A DNA stretch of 64,000 nucleotides from assembly GCF_027744825.2 (NCBI RefSeq), contig NC_071347.1, forward strand, positions 22,362,001-22,426,000, in the 5' to 3' direction. The position numbers and the translations under genes were made by a program. The stretch is from Synchiropus splendidus. Its lineage: Eukaryota; Chordata; Actinopteri; Syngnathiformes; Callionymidae. Positions 43,240-56,300 of this stretch are shown here, one piece after another (the stretch's first letter is position 1; each line of letters begins with the position of its first letter). The notes below the pieces were generated by a model. The model ran no database searches and was not told the origin of the DNA. It was given only the letters and a program-made list of their open reading frames with translations.

Positions 43240-43700
43240 AGAGCCGGCCCCACAAAGCGGCAACCGACAGTCTCATCAGGGATAAGAACCGAGAGTGCCC
43301 ACAGGAGGAACTCAAGACCCGAGAACCCACCATGAACCTTGCTCTCCAAACATTTGTCGGGTCTTTTCCTGACGCTCCTCTAATCTCCGTGCGGTGGCAT
43401 TAAGCAAGGCATCGCGGGGGGAGTGGGGGAGGGAGTGCGGGGGTGGGGGGCACCCGACAGCCAGGTGCTGTCAGCCGTCAATCCTGTACCTCCTGACAAA
43501 TGTTGCTCTTAGATTTCCGACGGAACGAGAGGCAATAAGTCACTGGAGATATAACCGTGTGTTTTTTTTATGCGTCCTATCCAAAATATCCTTCCAACGT
43601 CCTGAAGCAGGGCCAGAGAGGAGCCGGATTTCATTAGGAAATGTTGGGCCCCTGAAAGAAATCTGAGCGTCAGGATTAATAAGACTCATTTTAACCCCTG
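43240..43700. promoter_or_regulatory. Conserved-looking non-coding DNA with G-rich core
   Basis: Balanced-composition sequence free of recognised repeats, with TAATCTCCGTGCGGTGGCAT, GGCAATAAGTCACTGGAG and GGAGCCGGATTTCATTAGGA, the style of vertebrate conserved non-coding elements. At 43418-43451 it contains several runs of four to six G (GGGGGGAGTGGGGGAGGG, GGGGGTGGGGGG), a possible G-quadruplex. Conservation cannot be tested from one sequence. Confidence 0.3.
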
Positions 43701-43810
43701 AGTCACCACGAGTCCCACAGCAGTGAGGTGAATAATGTTGGTTACAGTTGTTTTTCACGTGCATTTATGTTGATGTTGCACAGCGCCCACCAGAGAGCCC
43801 TATGGAGCAA

Positions 43811-43849
43811 ACATCTTTATCTTTGTCTTTGTCTTTATCTTTATCATTG
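43811..43849. repeat. Hexanucleotide (TCTTTG/TCTTTA)n
   Basis: About six units of TCTTT(A/G) in tandem, in non-coding DNA. No further feature is visible between here and 45040 apart from AT-rich sequence at 44330-44560. Confidence 0.9.
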
Positions 43850-45044
43850 GTGATCAAGCTGTCGGAGGATTTAGCAACAGGTCCATGACTTGGTGGGCGG
43901 GATTTAGGTCCAAGGCTTGACTCGTCCAGGCCACGACAGTTGGCGTCCCAGTGTAGCGTGTCCATGGCCTGCTGCCGTCCTACATACTGGAGCCACATGG
44001 GAGCAGAGCTGCCCTCTAACACTGACCGCCTGAAATGTTTTTGCGGCTCACTTTTGTCCTGTAAATCAATTGTGTTTCTGTCAGAAAAAAAATCTGTTTA
44101 AATGAAGTTTGTTCAAAACCTAATCAACCTGGAAAGTAAGTGAACTGTGTTGCAACGCTAGGCAGACTAGAGTCATTCAGACTGCTGACCGGGTTTAACT
44201 TCCTTGAGCCTAAAAACATTCACACACTCTTATTATGAAACGCTGTGGAAACAGGAAGTGACATCAGCTTTGTTGTTGCTGGAGACAAAAGACAATGAAA
44301 GAGATTTTATGGGAAACTGTGGTATGTGAAGAAAAGTCATTTTATTTGTATTTTTTCAGTTTTATTTTTACTTAGCATTTTCTAAACATTATTACACAGA
44401 CCTGAGTCCCCCATGTAAACAGTACATAAATCTATTTATTTAAAATTTCAGTCGATGTAAATGTCAACATCTTTAACTTTAAGATGAATGATTTTTGACT
44501 ATAGTTGTTTTACTAACATGAGCATGCGGATAACATGTTTTTTTGTATTCATGCTGACCAAATCTGCCAAAAAGCTTTTCCATGTCGCATGTGTCTGTTC
44601 ACGTGTGTCGGGGTGGGGGTGCGATTGCTCAAGGCTGTATCATGTTAAGTTTCTATAAGCAGATCTCCGGGAACAGAAAGCTGGGATCACTTTTCCATTT
44701 CGACTCGGCGTGAACACGGAGACAAATTAATTTCAGAAACGCTCTCAGGCTCACATTTTATACCTCGCGTGTCACATTAGCATCTCATTTCCTTCCTCCT
44801 GAGGACGTGATGTAAGTGCAAGCAGCAGACACGCAAAGCTGCTCAGAGGATCTTATTCATCATGTTCCATGCAGCTCCTTCACGCCGGGCATTAACACAT
44901 TGATGTTGGTGCTGGATCCTCTCATCCATCAGTCCTTCAATCCCTGTCACCAGCCATTTACCCACACTAAAATAGCCAAATGGTGGCAGCGTTCCGTGGA
45001 ACCCCGCAGAGTGTGCGAGGAGTAGGGCGTGTGAATTCAGTGCC

Positions 45045-45320
45045 CATGTTCCACAGATGAGGGAAAAGTGAGGAGACCAGGTTCCTCCTCTCAGCTGTGG
45101 TCCGAGACTGAAGGAACGAGATCACAGAGACAACAGTGTCTCAGCCAGCCATGAGAGACTCGGGTAGAGCTACTGCTCTGCAGCATCCGAAGGAAAGCAG
45201 AGGTGATCTGGGAGACCCGGTGGATGACCAGGAGTAGACCTGGAGACAGTGGAGAGCTGATGAATCTCAGTTGACCCAGACAGACCTCGATGTTCCCTTA
45301 GAAGAGCTGGGGTTTCTGGG
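45045..45320 (+). mobile_element. LINE-derived fragment
   Basis: Words such as ATGAGAGACTCGGGTAGAGC, TACTGCTCTGCAGCATCC and GTAGACCTGGAGACAGTGG are decayed versions of the LINE segment ATCCGGGAGGAGCTCGGGGT..GAGCCGCTGCTCCTCCACAT found at 38190-38235. No intact frame. Confidence 0.45.
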
Positions 45321-46600
45321 ATGAAGATCTTCTTTACTATGGCTGCTGCCTCCATACGGGGTAAAAAGTGACAAAAACATCAGGCTTGCAGACTCCTGAA
45401 TGAACCAACAAAATTTGAAACTGGTCCAGAAGAAGCTTCAAGGACCTGAAGGCTCTCTTTTGTCTTTGAAACTTGTACTGTGAATTGGTCTCCCCGAAAG
45501 TGCTGGATGGTGCCCCCTGGAGGTTGGACTGTCGAGAGATTTGGTATCTCAGTTTAGGCAAAAAAAGTACGTAGAGTACAGAGAGTGTACATTTGCACCC
45601 AAGCCATAGTTGATGGTCTGGACTCTCTTGCTGGTGTCTGAAAACCCAGACTCGAGGACCCAGAGTCCTCCAGGGCCTGTTTCCTGGGTCCGCACCCTTG
45701 CGCCCTCTTAAGGCCTGATGATTTGCGGGGTCCCTGGAAACCCGTGTGTGACCTGGTCTCCAACGACCGAGGCGCAAATTCCCATTTTGTCTAACGTTTC
45801 CTCGCAGCCTCGTAATATTCAGGGCTTATCTTCAGAATGCTGTAAAAGCAAAGTTAACTGAGGCAGTGTAATGCGACGCCTTTTGTTGGTCTATGTTTGG
45901 GAAGGAGCTGTTTATGTTGACAGCTAGTGAACGGGCCTTTGTGAGGACAGGAATAGCGAAAGCTGGACATGGTCGATTTTTACTCTTGAAGCATTTCTGG
46001 TCCACTTTGGAATGTAAAGTGGTTTAACCCGGCAGTTATGACCGTGTCGCTTCTGATGATGTGAGCGAGTCACGCTCTGCGTGTGGCGGACCCTGAGGGG
46101 GACTCAGGGGGTCACAGAGACCCGCTTGCCTTCAGTCTCCCAGGTTTATATCCAGGACACGCTTGTTATTTGAGGGCCGGTGTTTTTCTTTGGGCACCTT
46201 TTTTGAGGTCTTTGAGCTGAAGCCTTCATCTCCTGCTCTCTTCTTTCACTTAAGACAGCACTTCAGATGACGTAGGCTTCAAGGCAGAATGTTGGGGAAA
46301 GGTTAACCCACAGCAACCTCTTTTCTCATGAATTCTGTTTCTTGGCTGATCTTTGGAGTAAGAGCTAGAAGCCTCCATGAGAACCTGGCCAGGCGCTTCC
46401 TGCTCTTCTTCTGCTTCAGCAAGTCAGCCACCTTCACCCATCTTCTGCTACATGCTGCTCAGCCGTTTGAGGAGACTGAGGCTGAAGCCTGAAAAGAAGG
46501 GCACCCGTTACAAAATTCTCCCTAGTGTGAGGACAAGAAAGAAACAAAGGTAGCCAGTACACAGCGTCGAAATTTATAAGGTTGAGTCAATCGTGAGGGG
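45321..46600. other. Non-coding, no feature recognised
   Basis: A 146-codon open stretch on the minus strand (45337-45777) lacks motifs and splice sites. The rest is unique-looking sequence without exon candidates. Confidence 0.4.
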
Positions 46601-46603
46601 AAC

Positions 46604-47075
46604 AACTCTTCTTGTTCTTGTTCTTCTTCTTCCTCTTTGGGCTTCTCCCTTCAGTGGTGGCCACAGTGGATCATCTCCTTCCACCTCCCCCTGTCCTCTT
46701 CTTCCTCTCCTCTCAAACCTCCAAACCTCATGTCCTCCTTCACCACCTCCATCAATCTCCTCTTTGGCCTTCCTCTCCACCTTCTGCCTGGCAGTTCCAA
46801 CATCTCAACATCTTCATCTACCACTGTACTGTCTCTCTCTCTCTCCTCTGCACATGTCCAAACCATCTCCATCCAGCCTCTCTGACTTGGTCTCCTAAAC
46901 ACCTGAGCACATGTGCTGTCCCTCTGATCCTATCATCATCCTGCTCTCACTCCCAGAGAGAAGCTCAGCATCTTCATCTCTGCTACCTCCAGCTCTGCCT
47001 CCTGTCTTCTCCTCAGTGCCACTGTTTCCAAACCATACAACATTGCCCTCAACTCTCAAAAATCCATGTTCTTCG
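46604..47075 (-). mobile_element. RTE-like LINE, 3' end
   Basis: Minus-strand sequence matching the 3' half of the element at 60085-61045: it encodes [24 protein letters not shown] sequence, [20 protein letters not shown] and a tail of repeated AAGAA. The two copies are nearly identical over the shared 400 bases by eye, so the family moved relatively recently. Frames are interrupted. Confidence 0.85.
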
Positions 47076-47099
47076 AGGAGCAGGGACTGTCCCAACTCT

Positions 47100-49700
47100 T
47101 AGGAACTTAAATTGGGGAACAAGATTGAGGAACGGAGCATCCTCAATTCCCATTTCTAAGGAACACAATCTCCCTTAACCCCACTTTGAGTGGGATCGAT
47201 GAGAGAGTCTATTTCTTCCTCAGGACTTTATGGAGAAAAAAAGGGCGACAGACGGGGACCTTCTGTGCACATCCCCATCTTCCTTCATCATGAACGTCAT
47301 GTGTCGTCCTCCTCATCTCCATGTCCAACATTCGGCCGCTCTAACTTTCTCTCCCAGCTTCACATCACACTTCACACCACAGTCGTCTCCACCCCGTCTG
47401 CACTCTCTTCTTCACCTGCTGTGATAGAAGCTTTTGCTCTGACATAAATGTTCTGCCCACATCTCGCGTACACGCTGACTGTTGAAGATGAACCCAGAAA
47501 CATCCAGACCGCTCCAGCATCATCAACTGTAAGAGCCGAGTCCGTCTGAGAAACTGAGCCTCGGCGACAACAACATAGCCCCCTGAGCCGTGACTTGTCG
47601 GGTCAGATGAGTCGATGGGCTGGCTGCCATCTATGGAGAGTTAAAGCTGGAACCCACAACGGAGCGGATCACTGTCACGGCCTGTTGTCTCCGGGCATCA
47701 GGGAAGCGGCTTCACTGGACAGCTGAAGCAACACGCCGGGTCTTCCCTCATTATTTGGGAAATGGGAGCGCACCAATGCGGTGTGTGTGTCATGCGAAGG
47801 GAATCCTGTCTGGGACCAAAGCGGCCCTGTGTTCTTGAGAGTTCGATCCCCTGCGGAGGCGAGGGACCCGCTCCATCCATCAGCGTGTGCGTGAGACAGC
47901 GCCACCAGCAAAGTTCATGGAACGCTGGGCGATGAGATCACTGTGATATGAAGGATTACGGCCGGGAATTCTCAATCAGAGTGTCCTTGTGGCTGACCGG
48001 GTGGAATGCTGCCGACACACACACACACACACACATCCACTCAGAAGTATGAAACAGACAGCTGCGACTCGTTCTGTAGCCATCTAGTGGTCAGATCTGG
48101 AACTACAACAACACTGCGCCGAGAAGCTTTTCACTTTTGCTTTACAAAAAATACAAGTCACATCGTGATATGGTTTTAATAAGATAACATATGTTTAATC
48201 CTGTATTCTGAAAAGGGCTTGTGTCAATGTTGATTCTTAATTATTGATAATTAGTTATCTGTTGAGATGGAAGCGCTTTGATGAGTTACCTGAAAATAAA
48301 CCGAGAGAAGGGGTCAGAAAGGGATTTACAAGTGAAAAAAGAAACAACAAATGCATCTGGTCTGGGGTCATACTGCCCAAAAGAGGGCGTGACACGCACT
48401 TGTTGAAACTACTGCGCCACATCGCCTCCAAAGTTTAAAAAAAAGCGGTGAGAAACAAGGCGGCTCATCGCAGAAGTGGTGCGAAGAGCAAGCTCAAAGT
48501 GGCTAGCTGGTGGTCATAATGTTTTGGCCACACCAGTTTAGCACTTGCTTCCTCACCCTGGACCACACACACACTCACACGCACTTGAGCAGTGTCACTG
48601 ATCCGGGGCTCGTGTTTCGGGAGTCACACCTGGGACAGTCTTCACGTCAATCTCAAGTGTGAGTGACGGACGGAGGTGGGCGGGGCTTACCTTGTCACCA
48701 GCCCCCACAACAGCAGTGATGTATGGGCGCAAATTCCACCTTTGTCGCGCTTTGTTTTTCTCACGTTTGATGTTTATTTCAACTTTCATGTTGCTTTTTC
48801 TGCCTTTAGGTTCACTGGCTTTTAACACATTTAGATGCGTACCCAAAACATCTGACAAACAAAGATCTTATTTAGTTGTTTCCATTAAACCAAAATAAGA
48901 AAATAAGTACATTTAATGGATTAATTAATACATAAAACACAAAAAACATTTAATTCACTTTTATATTCAAATGATTAAATATACCGTATATTTAAATATG
49001 CATCAATATTTGAGTAAAACAAAATTATGAACCACAATTAACTACGTTAAGTAATATTTTTAGTGTATTTCTGTAAGTAAAATTTTCTGTCTGTCTACCC
49101 ATCTATCTATCCATCCAGTGTGTGTGTGTATTTAATGTCGTGTTTTCACGTCACATTCAAAGCCACAGCGACATTATTTTGTTTGTTATCCAGTTTATTG
49201 GGAGAATATATCGTTTCATGCTTGTTTTTGTGGCAGCCAAATCTTATTTCTAAAAATGTTCATGTCTCAGTTTGAGTTGATATTAATATTTTCCAGTTGT
49301 ACGACAGTAAGAGATATTTAATCTAATCTCATCCGACCTCAAAGATGCCTTGAACTTGATCTTTCTTGCATGTCGTTCCACCACAGTTTGGTTTGCTCTT
49401 TCCTTTTTTGCTTTATTTAAAAAACAATAACAATAACGTTATCATTTAATTTTCTTAGACATTTTTTTGTGGCATTTTGTATTTGCTGAGCATTTTTCCA
49501 TTCCAATGCTATCGATGCTAACATTAGCAGTTTAGCTTCTCTGTGCAGCTCCTGTTATTTACTTCCACCACTGAGTTGAGTTTTGTTTTACGACTAAAGT
49601 GGATCATAAAACCTCACGTTTCTTGCTAAGTGGGTTCTAGACCAGCACCAACTAAGAGTTCCAGCGACTCAAGCTAAGCTAACTATTAACAGAAGGAGGC
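47100..49700. other. Non-coding upstream of agbl1
   Basis: It contains a low-complexity CATC/TCCT-rich patch (47270-47420), a repeat-like GTTCGATCCCCTGCGGAG at about 47839, an (AC)n run at 48015-48034, and GTGGTCATAATGTTTTGGCC at 48510-48529, the typical end of a fish Tc1-mariner-type repeat. 48880-49130 is AT-rich. No exon seen. Confidence 0.5.
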
Positions 49701-49749
49701 AGGTTGTTGACGTTAGCATCTCCCGCTGGAAACAAGCTAAGAAAAACGG

Positions 49750-50245
49750 ATCTGTGGCCGGAACACTCGACGCCGCCGCCGCCTCTTCGCGTGCGTCCCA
49801 GCGTCTTTAAGAAAAGCTCCCGAGCGACTCCTCCAGCGGACAGAGTTTTGTCTGCAGCTGCTGCCCGGCTCTTGTCAAAACCTTTTTATAGTGGCAGCTT
49901 CTCAACACCGCAGCACAAATGTTTTCTTGAGCGCTTTATCCCGGCGGGGTACAGTTACACATACCCGGCTCTCGCACGGCTCACCACGCTGCTGCAGGGT
50001 TGGCGTCCAGCTTGTGCAGAAATCTAATGAGGGTCACCAGGAAGCATGTGGGGTGTCACAGATCCCCGCGCTCTGGCCCCCTGGCCAGACCACATCAGCC
50101 AATCCTCCGTGATTCATGTCCGTGCGCGAGACGGATTTTCTCCATCGCTGTCTGTCAGACTCTTTAACGGCCGCCCCCCTTCTCTGCCCCTCTGTCTCTC
50201 CCGCGACCCGACGGACCGGCTGCAGCGGAGACAAGTCGACCAGCG
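49750..50245 (+). promoter_or_regulatory. agbl1: agbl1 promoter and 5' UTR (CpG-rich)
   Basis: CpG-dense sequence (ACTCGACGCCGCCGCCGCC, TCCCGGCGGGGTACAG, CCCGCGACCCGACGGACCGG) leads into the agbl1 start codon. No TATA box was seen; transcription start not determined. Confidence 0.55.
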
Positions 50246-50302
50246 ATGGCCGCCTCCCTCGGCTCCTCCAGCGGCCTGGAGACCCTCCTCTCCACCCTGC
50301 AG
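50246..50302 (+). CDS. agbl1: agbl1 exon 1, start codon
   Basis: ATG at 50246 in context GCGATGG; 19 codons [19 protein letters not shown], donor GCAG/GTAGGA at 50303, phase 0. The SGL..LL.TLQ pattern matches the mammalian AGBL1 N-terminus. Confidence 0.9.
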
Positions 50303-53300
50303 GTAGGAGACACAACGCACACTTTCAAGAATGAAAAGGTCTACTGGAGCATTGCTTTGAAGAGTCTAAACAATTTATCATATTCCAAAAAGGTCGTCAC
50401 CAGTTGCCAAACATGACTACGAACAGCTTCTCTAAATGCATTATGATGTCTTATGAATGTAATAATAATAATGCATTACAGATATAGATGTTTGACTCAG
50501 TTTTCTATTGCATTGCTGCAGCTAAATACATTTTAAAAATAAATTATTCAACACATTTTTAAATTGTGCTTCATTGTGTTACACATGAAAGAACTTTTAA
50601 ATTATTTTAAAAAGCAAATACATAGCTCTAGAAAAAGGTAAAAAGACTATGAATATTTTTTAAAATAGTTTTTTCTTTTCTACAAAAAATATATGTTGAG
50701 GTATAAAAGCAAATGAATAAAAATAAAATGAATAATATTATACATATTTAGAATCGACTTATGGACCTCTACTATCCTGCCACAGGCCAAAAATGTATTT
50801 TTAATCTCAGAGCCGAAGATGTGTTTTTGTCTCTGTGTGATGGACTGCTGTCCAGGGTGTCCCCCACCTCTTACCCTGTGGGAATGAAATGAATCTGCGG
50901 ATGGAAATGAAGGAGAAAACTATTCAGTCTGCTCCAGACTTTTTCTTGATCATTACTCATCCGAGGTGGTGAAATAACTGAAGAAAAAGAGTTTCAATTT
51001 TGCATTGTCATATCAATAGGAGTGACCCTGCCAATCATAATGGATTCTGGATGAGAGAGTTTATTGTATTTTTCTTGACTGTAACCTAAAGCGCTTTTAT
51101 CCAGTCTGATTGTTAAAAAAAAAGTCCTCATGATAATCTGGATTAAGATTAGAATGAAGATTCCCTTGTCATGTGGGTTGTGTGCGACACATTTGCGTCG
51201 AAACAAGAGACAGAAACGTTCCTCTTCCTCACACTTCCTCACCACTTTCTGCTCTCACTCGGCTTAAGAGCATCTCCAACGCCGGCGAGCGAGTCTCCAC
51301 TGTGAGCGGCTAAAAGCGGCACATTTTGAAACCTCAGAGTGTCGGAGCTCAGTCCAGTTTGGGGAGCGACAAAACTCACCTTTGGCAAAGACACTTTGCT
51401 GAGCATTTGTGATAAACTGAGCTGTATTTGCGCCCCCTGTAACTGAAGTAACTGCGACCCAAAGGCAGAGCATAGGTGAGATATAGAGGTGAGGACGACG
51501 TCAGTGTGGAGTGACATAAAAATCTCCTTCCAGGAGACTTGATTTTTTACATTTATTTCTATATTTTTTTAAGCACAGGAGTAAATCATAGAATATTTCC
51601 CAACAATCTACTTTGCCGAACCATTGCAGTCGAGGTTACTTTTGCTGGAGTTTCTGTACTTGTTCCTGCAGTTGGGGTCGGTGCTCTACTCCAGACCTGG
51701 GCAAAGTGTGGCCCGGGGGCCATATGTGGCCTGATGATGGTATTTTCGTGGCCTGTTTGACGTCAGACAAATATGTCCTAATTTTTCTGCCTTTATTTAT
51801 TCTCTCTCTTTTAGTTACCGCCACCACTTCAGCAGTAAATAGAGCATGTTTTAAGACTCTTTTCATTGGCCATTGTTGTCTTTTTCTTGCTCCTCAAAAT
51901 ACATTGAAGTAATAATGAAATGGATGGCAGGTGTTTGGAGGGATGTGGGGAGCTGTTTCATCAGGAGTGGCCACCGAAGCTACAGGGTGGTCTCTCCTGA
52001 ACCTGTGTCTCAAGTTCCATTGGGATACTAAGCTGGTTCTGAGGAGCCCAGAGGCCCCTGAAGGCGAGCCTTGAGGCCCATTCATGCCCTTCACTGATCA
52101 CATGCTTCCATGGGTTCTTCACGTTGCTGTTCACACACCTATCCACCAGGGGGAGCAGCTCAGAGTCTTAAGTTTATGACAACGACAAACTGAAAAGCAA
52201 CATGCCGACTGTGGAGTCAGTGTTGATCATGTAGCTCTGGCACAACAGAGGAAACGGAGGCAGCGTTGTAGGAGGCGCTGGTCGGTCAGGACGTTAAATA
52301 TACGGCCACAGGAGGACGCAGAGTTTCCACCATTGTTATGTCTTCTTCCTGTCTCATTAGAGCTGCGTATCGGGCGGTAACAGCAACACTTGATTTCAAA
52401 CTCCCACTAGATGGCAGTGTGTCTCACTCACATTTTGAAGGGAGGATGTTCTCAACAATGTGGACCAACCAGACAGGAACAAAGATGGAAATGGAAGACG
52501 ATTCCACGAAGACTAGCTGTGCTAAACCTGGTTGCAGGTGAGATTCTTGGTGTGGTTCTAGTACATCAGGGTCTTGGGGAGAGCAGAGTGTGAGATCGGC
52601 TTCAGTCATCAGGACTCTTATCTGAGGTGAAGAAAGAGCTGAGCCGGAAGACAAAGCTCTCCACTGACCGCTCCTCTCACCTGTGGTCACCTTCGTTGGA
52701 GCGAACCAGAGAACCAGAGTTTCTCTGCCTGGACTCTCTTCAAGAGAGAAGCTCAGTCATCCATGAGAGACTCAGGGGAGAAACCCCTCAGTCAAGTGAA
52801 GAGGTTCAGGCATCTGGTCAGGATGTGAGGACACACAGGAGAGATGTCTCTCACCTGGACCACCTTGGTGCTCTACAAGAAACGGTTGTCCAAGCAGAGG
52901 GACCTGTTTCCTCCATATGGAGAGCCAGAGTGCAGAGCTCCTGGTGAGGGACAGTTTCCAGCGATGCATCGTGGGGGTCCTTGTGGAGGATGACTGGCAG
53001 AAACATGTACACGCTGAGGGACACGGCACGGCGTAGCGACTGCACTACGGAAGAGCCGCGCGGCGCCATTGTCACTCATGACACTGTAGCCTTCTATTTG
53101 CGTCAGCACCAGGCCAACTAGTGATATTAATACTGGATTAGAGCTTCCCTTCTTGACATGTATCAAACCCGCAGCAGCTTAGAGAAGATGATACTAAATC
53201 TCTTTTCCAGCGTGCAAAGTTAAACTCAGCACTAACGTGGCCAAGGTCAGTGCGGTCGGAGCGGATCGTTTATATCAGTCAAAGTTTGTTTGCAAGCGCC

Positions 53301-56300
53301 GCGAGGCTGAGTTTCACTGGATGCTAAGAGACGGGAGGCAGGGCCGGGCTTGGGTGAAAGGTTGGGTTTATCACCTGACAACCGCAGAGCTGACTCACAC
53401 GGGGCATTTACTGAGTCTGAAAACCAACACAGGAGGAGACGTGAGGCTCTACTGTGGAAGTGTTGTTGGGGAAGCAGACGGAGAGCTTTCCAGCTCCTCC
53501 CTCACCGTGGACGTCTGTTCCTCAGATCGGCTTGCTGTGTTTGATCTATCACTCCGGTCCTCTGAGGCCAGGTTTTGGTTCCGACCGGTCGAGCACACAC
53601 AGTTTAACCAGTGAGGTGTCAGCTGAAACACGCAGCACCAGACTTCCGTGTCCAGACACATGATCAGATCAGATGAACATCTCAAAGAGTTTTTTAAGTG
53701 ACTGTTGCAGCCAATTTTACGGCAGATTTTTAAAGAAATTGCTGTGAAAGTTGTCATCACTGATGCAAGAAAAGACAAGCTCCAGGCTGCAATGATTTCA
53801 ACCTTTGCAACCTTCAACTTTTTTGCCAAAAGCAATGACTGTTTCAAGTGCAAAGAACGCTCACACACAAAATAAACAAATACATGTAGATGCTAAATGA
53901 AAACTGAAGATGGTGTTCTGTGAGTAGTTTCTGTTTTGTTCCGGAGCCTGACGGAGGTCTGGATGGGGGCGGAGCCTGCAAGGTAAAGTTGTGTGTGAGC
54001 GGCTCAGTCAAACAGTAGCTGGTGACGTGCTCTACAGGGTCGGGATGTAGAGGGTCAGAAACAGCCTGGAGAGAGATGGAGCTGGAGGTCGGCCATCTTT
54101 GTTTACGTCCGCCCCATATAGTGTTGACGCTGCACTGGTCAATTTCGCCTCTTACTTCCCTCTATTCTACATTTCCATGGGAATTTTAACATTTAGGATT
54201 CAGGATCCTTCACATACGAATCGCAACCGTTGGCGGCAAGACTTGTGGGCAAATGTGAGCCCAGGAGTTACAGCGTCTGGGTGTCAAACAGAGCAAACAA
54301 TAAAGTGCTACAGTGTTTGTCTGTGGACAAAGACACAGTTAACCAGTGCAGTTCAACTCCTCATTCGAGCAAATCAGAGTTCATAGTCATGATTGGCACG
54401 GTGGTCAGTGCCCAGCAGCAAAAAGGTTGTAGGTTTGATACCAGCATGAGACAAGTCTTAACCTGAGGTGGTGTGTTGTGCCTGTGCTTTTGAGGGTTAC
54501 CTGCGGGCACTCTGGTTTCCTCCCACCATCCATAGACTTCATATCGTCCGTGCGTGTGAGTGTGACCATGACCTGCTTGTACCTTACACCCCCCTTCAGT
54601 GGACCGTTTGCTCTGTAAAATGCTCCCACCCTCTGAAAAGAAAGTCTGAAGTGGCCCCGGAGCCTGGGGAGGTTTGGGCCGTCGGAGCTGTCAGCAGTGA
54701 ATCCGCCGCATTGCCCGTATCCGGAGAGCGCCACACTTGAGCCGCGTTACGAAGACTAAATACGTCTCGCTGGAGGCTTTATTAGCAAAGCGACACTCAA
54801 TTATGGCGCCCAACGCGCTCCCCGGTGCCTCATCAGAGCCGGACCTCGAAGGCCTGTCACTGGAACAGCTGCTCTCAAACGTCTGGGCCGCTCTTGGCGC
54901 CAATGAGCCACACACCAGAAAAGTGGGGTGTCCCACGCTTTGCTATCGCCATCTGGGACGCAGCAGCAGCTAGCAAAGCCTTGCTCACGGGCCGTGGCAG
55001 GACAATCCTGCCATCAGAGGAAACACAAGACGCACTTATCCCGCCATCAAGGCCGCTCTCTGCTTACTCTGTTGTCTTTATTTATATCGGGGGCCCTTCG
55101 CTGTGCCACTGTGTGCAGCCGCTTATTTATAGCCGGCGGTGGTCGGCCCCCGCCGGAGGTCTCCGCGTACAACACATTTAATGAGCGGGGTGGTTTAACT
55201 GTTGAACCTGCAGAATATAATCGGGATCAGATCTGGGGCCACGTTTTCATCCACAGAAACCCTCGCAGGTTTTGGATGACAGACCATAGTTAGCCTTTTG
55301 CTCACTGTGACATCCAAGTTGGGCGTCAGCCGCACTTTGTCACTGCTTCATCCAGAACAAAGTGAGAGGCGGCACGGTGGAGGAGTGGTGAGTGCTGCGG
55401 CCTTCAGCCTCGGAGCGACTCTCAGGCCGATCCTGGATCCTCCAGCTGTGAGAGGAGAAGAGGAGAGGAGCTTTGTCCTCTGAGGACTGAAGACCTCTGT
55501 CCATCTCCAGCCTCCCCTCGGACCCCAATGTACTCCAAAGTGCCCTGTAAATAAGAAGTATTTTTCAGTAGCTCCTCTAAGGTTGCGGACCGTCATAATA
55601 AAATCCAGTCCACCCTTGTGAGCGGTGGGACACTTTGCTGACAAAAACACTGGCACTCCACGGCCTGGGTCCAGAACTTATCTGTGCTATGTTTGGTGTC
55701 AGAAGTGGGATGAGATCCAAGGCAGAAGAGTGAGCTTGGTGGTGATAAGAGAGTGAAGAACGAGTGCACAGGCTCCTGAAGAGAGAGACGGGAAATGATC
55801 AAATCTCTGGAGCAGGGACGTGGCTGCAGACCAGGAAGTCCTGTGCAGGGGTCAGACTTCAAGTGTGAGGGGAAGATGCTGGAGCTGAGCTGTTGGCTCC
55901 TGGTTGGTGAGACACTGGAGATGAGATCATGGCGAGCTGGAGATCCACTCTTGCCATACACCAGTGTTCAGAAGGCTGCTGTGTTTGTCTGCAGAACACC
56001 GGCGATGTGGAGAGCACCTTGAACAACCTGAATGTCCTGGACGAGCTTCTGTCTGCAGGTAAACTCTCCTCACCTGAGCAACAACTACATTTGGCTCCAC
56101 TGTGTGTTTCATGTGAGGGAAGAAAATACAATGAAATGATGCCAAACGTTGAGTGTTTAGTTGTGAAACACAGACAAACATCAGTAAAATGCTGAAAATG
56201 TAAATGTTGAATGATGAATACATATACAAGGAAAACAAGTAACACAGGGACAGAAGTGGTGTAAAAATATTGCCTTTTTTATCTTAAGAATATTCATCGA

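Larger units (their letters stand above)
50303..55994 (+). other. agbl1 intron 1
   Basis: Contains an AT-rich stretch (50450-50750), hAT-like and common-repeat fragments, repeat R copy 2, a LINE fragment, an Ig-like exon candidate (53211-53610), a conserved-looking block (54690-55210) and a common-repeat fragment at 55365-55510. No other agbl1 exon found. Confidence 0.55.

Noticed and set aside
45337..45777. 146-codon minus-strand open frame
   Set aside because: No motif, no splice signals, no similarity to the LINE proteins seen here.
49750..50245. Open frames of 70-107 codons upstream of agbl1
   Set aside because: They sit in the CpG-rich promoter and leader, have no motif and overlap each other on both strands.
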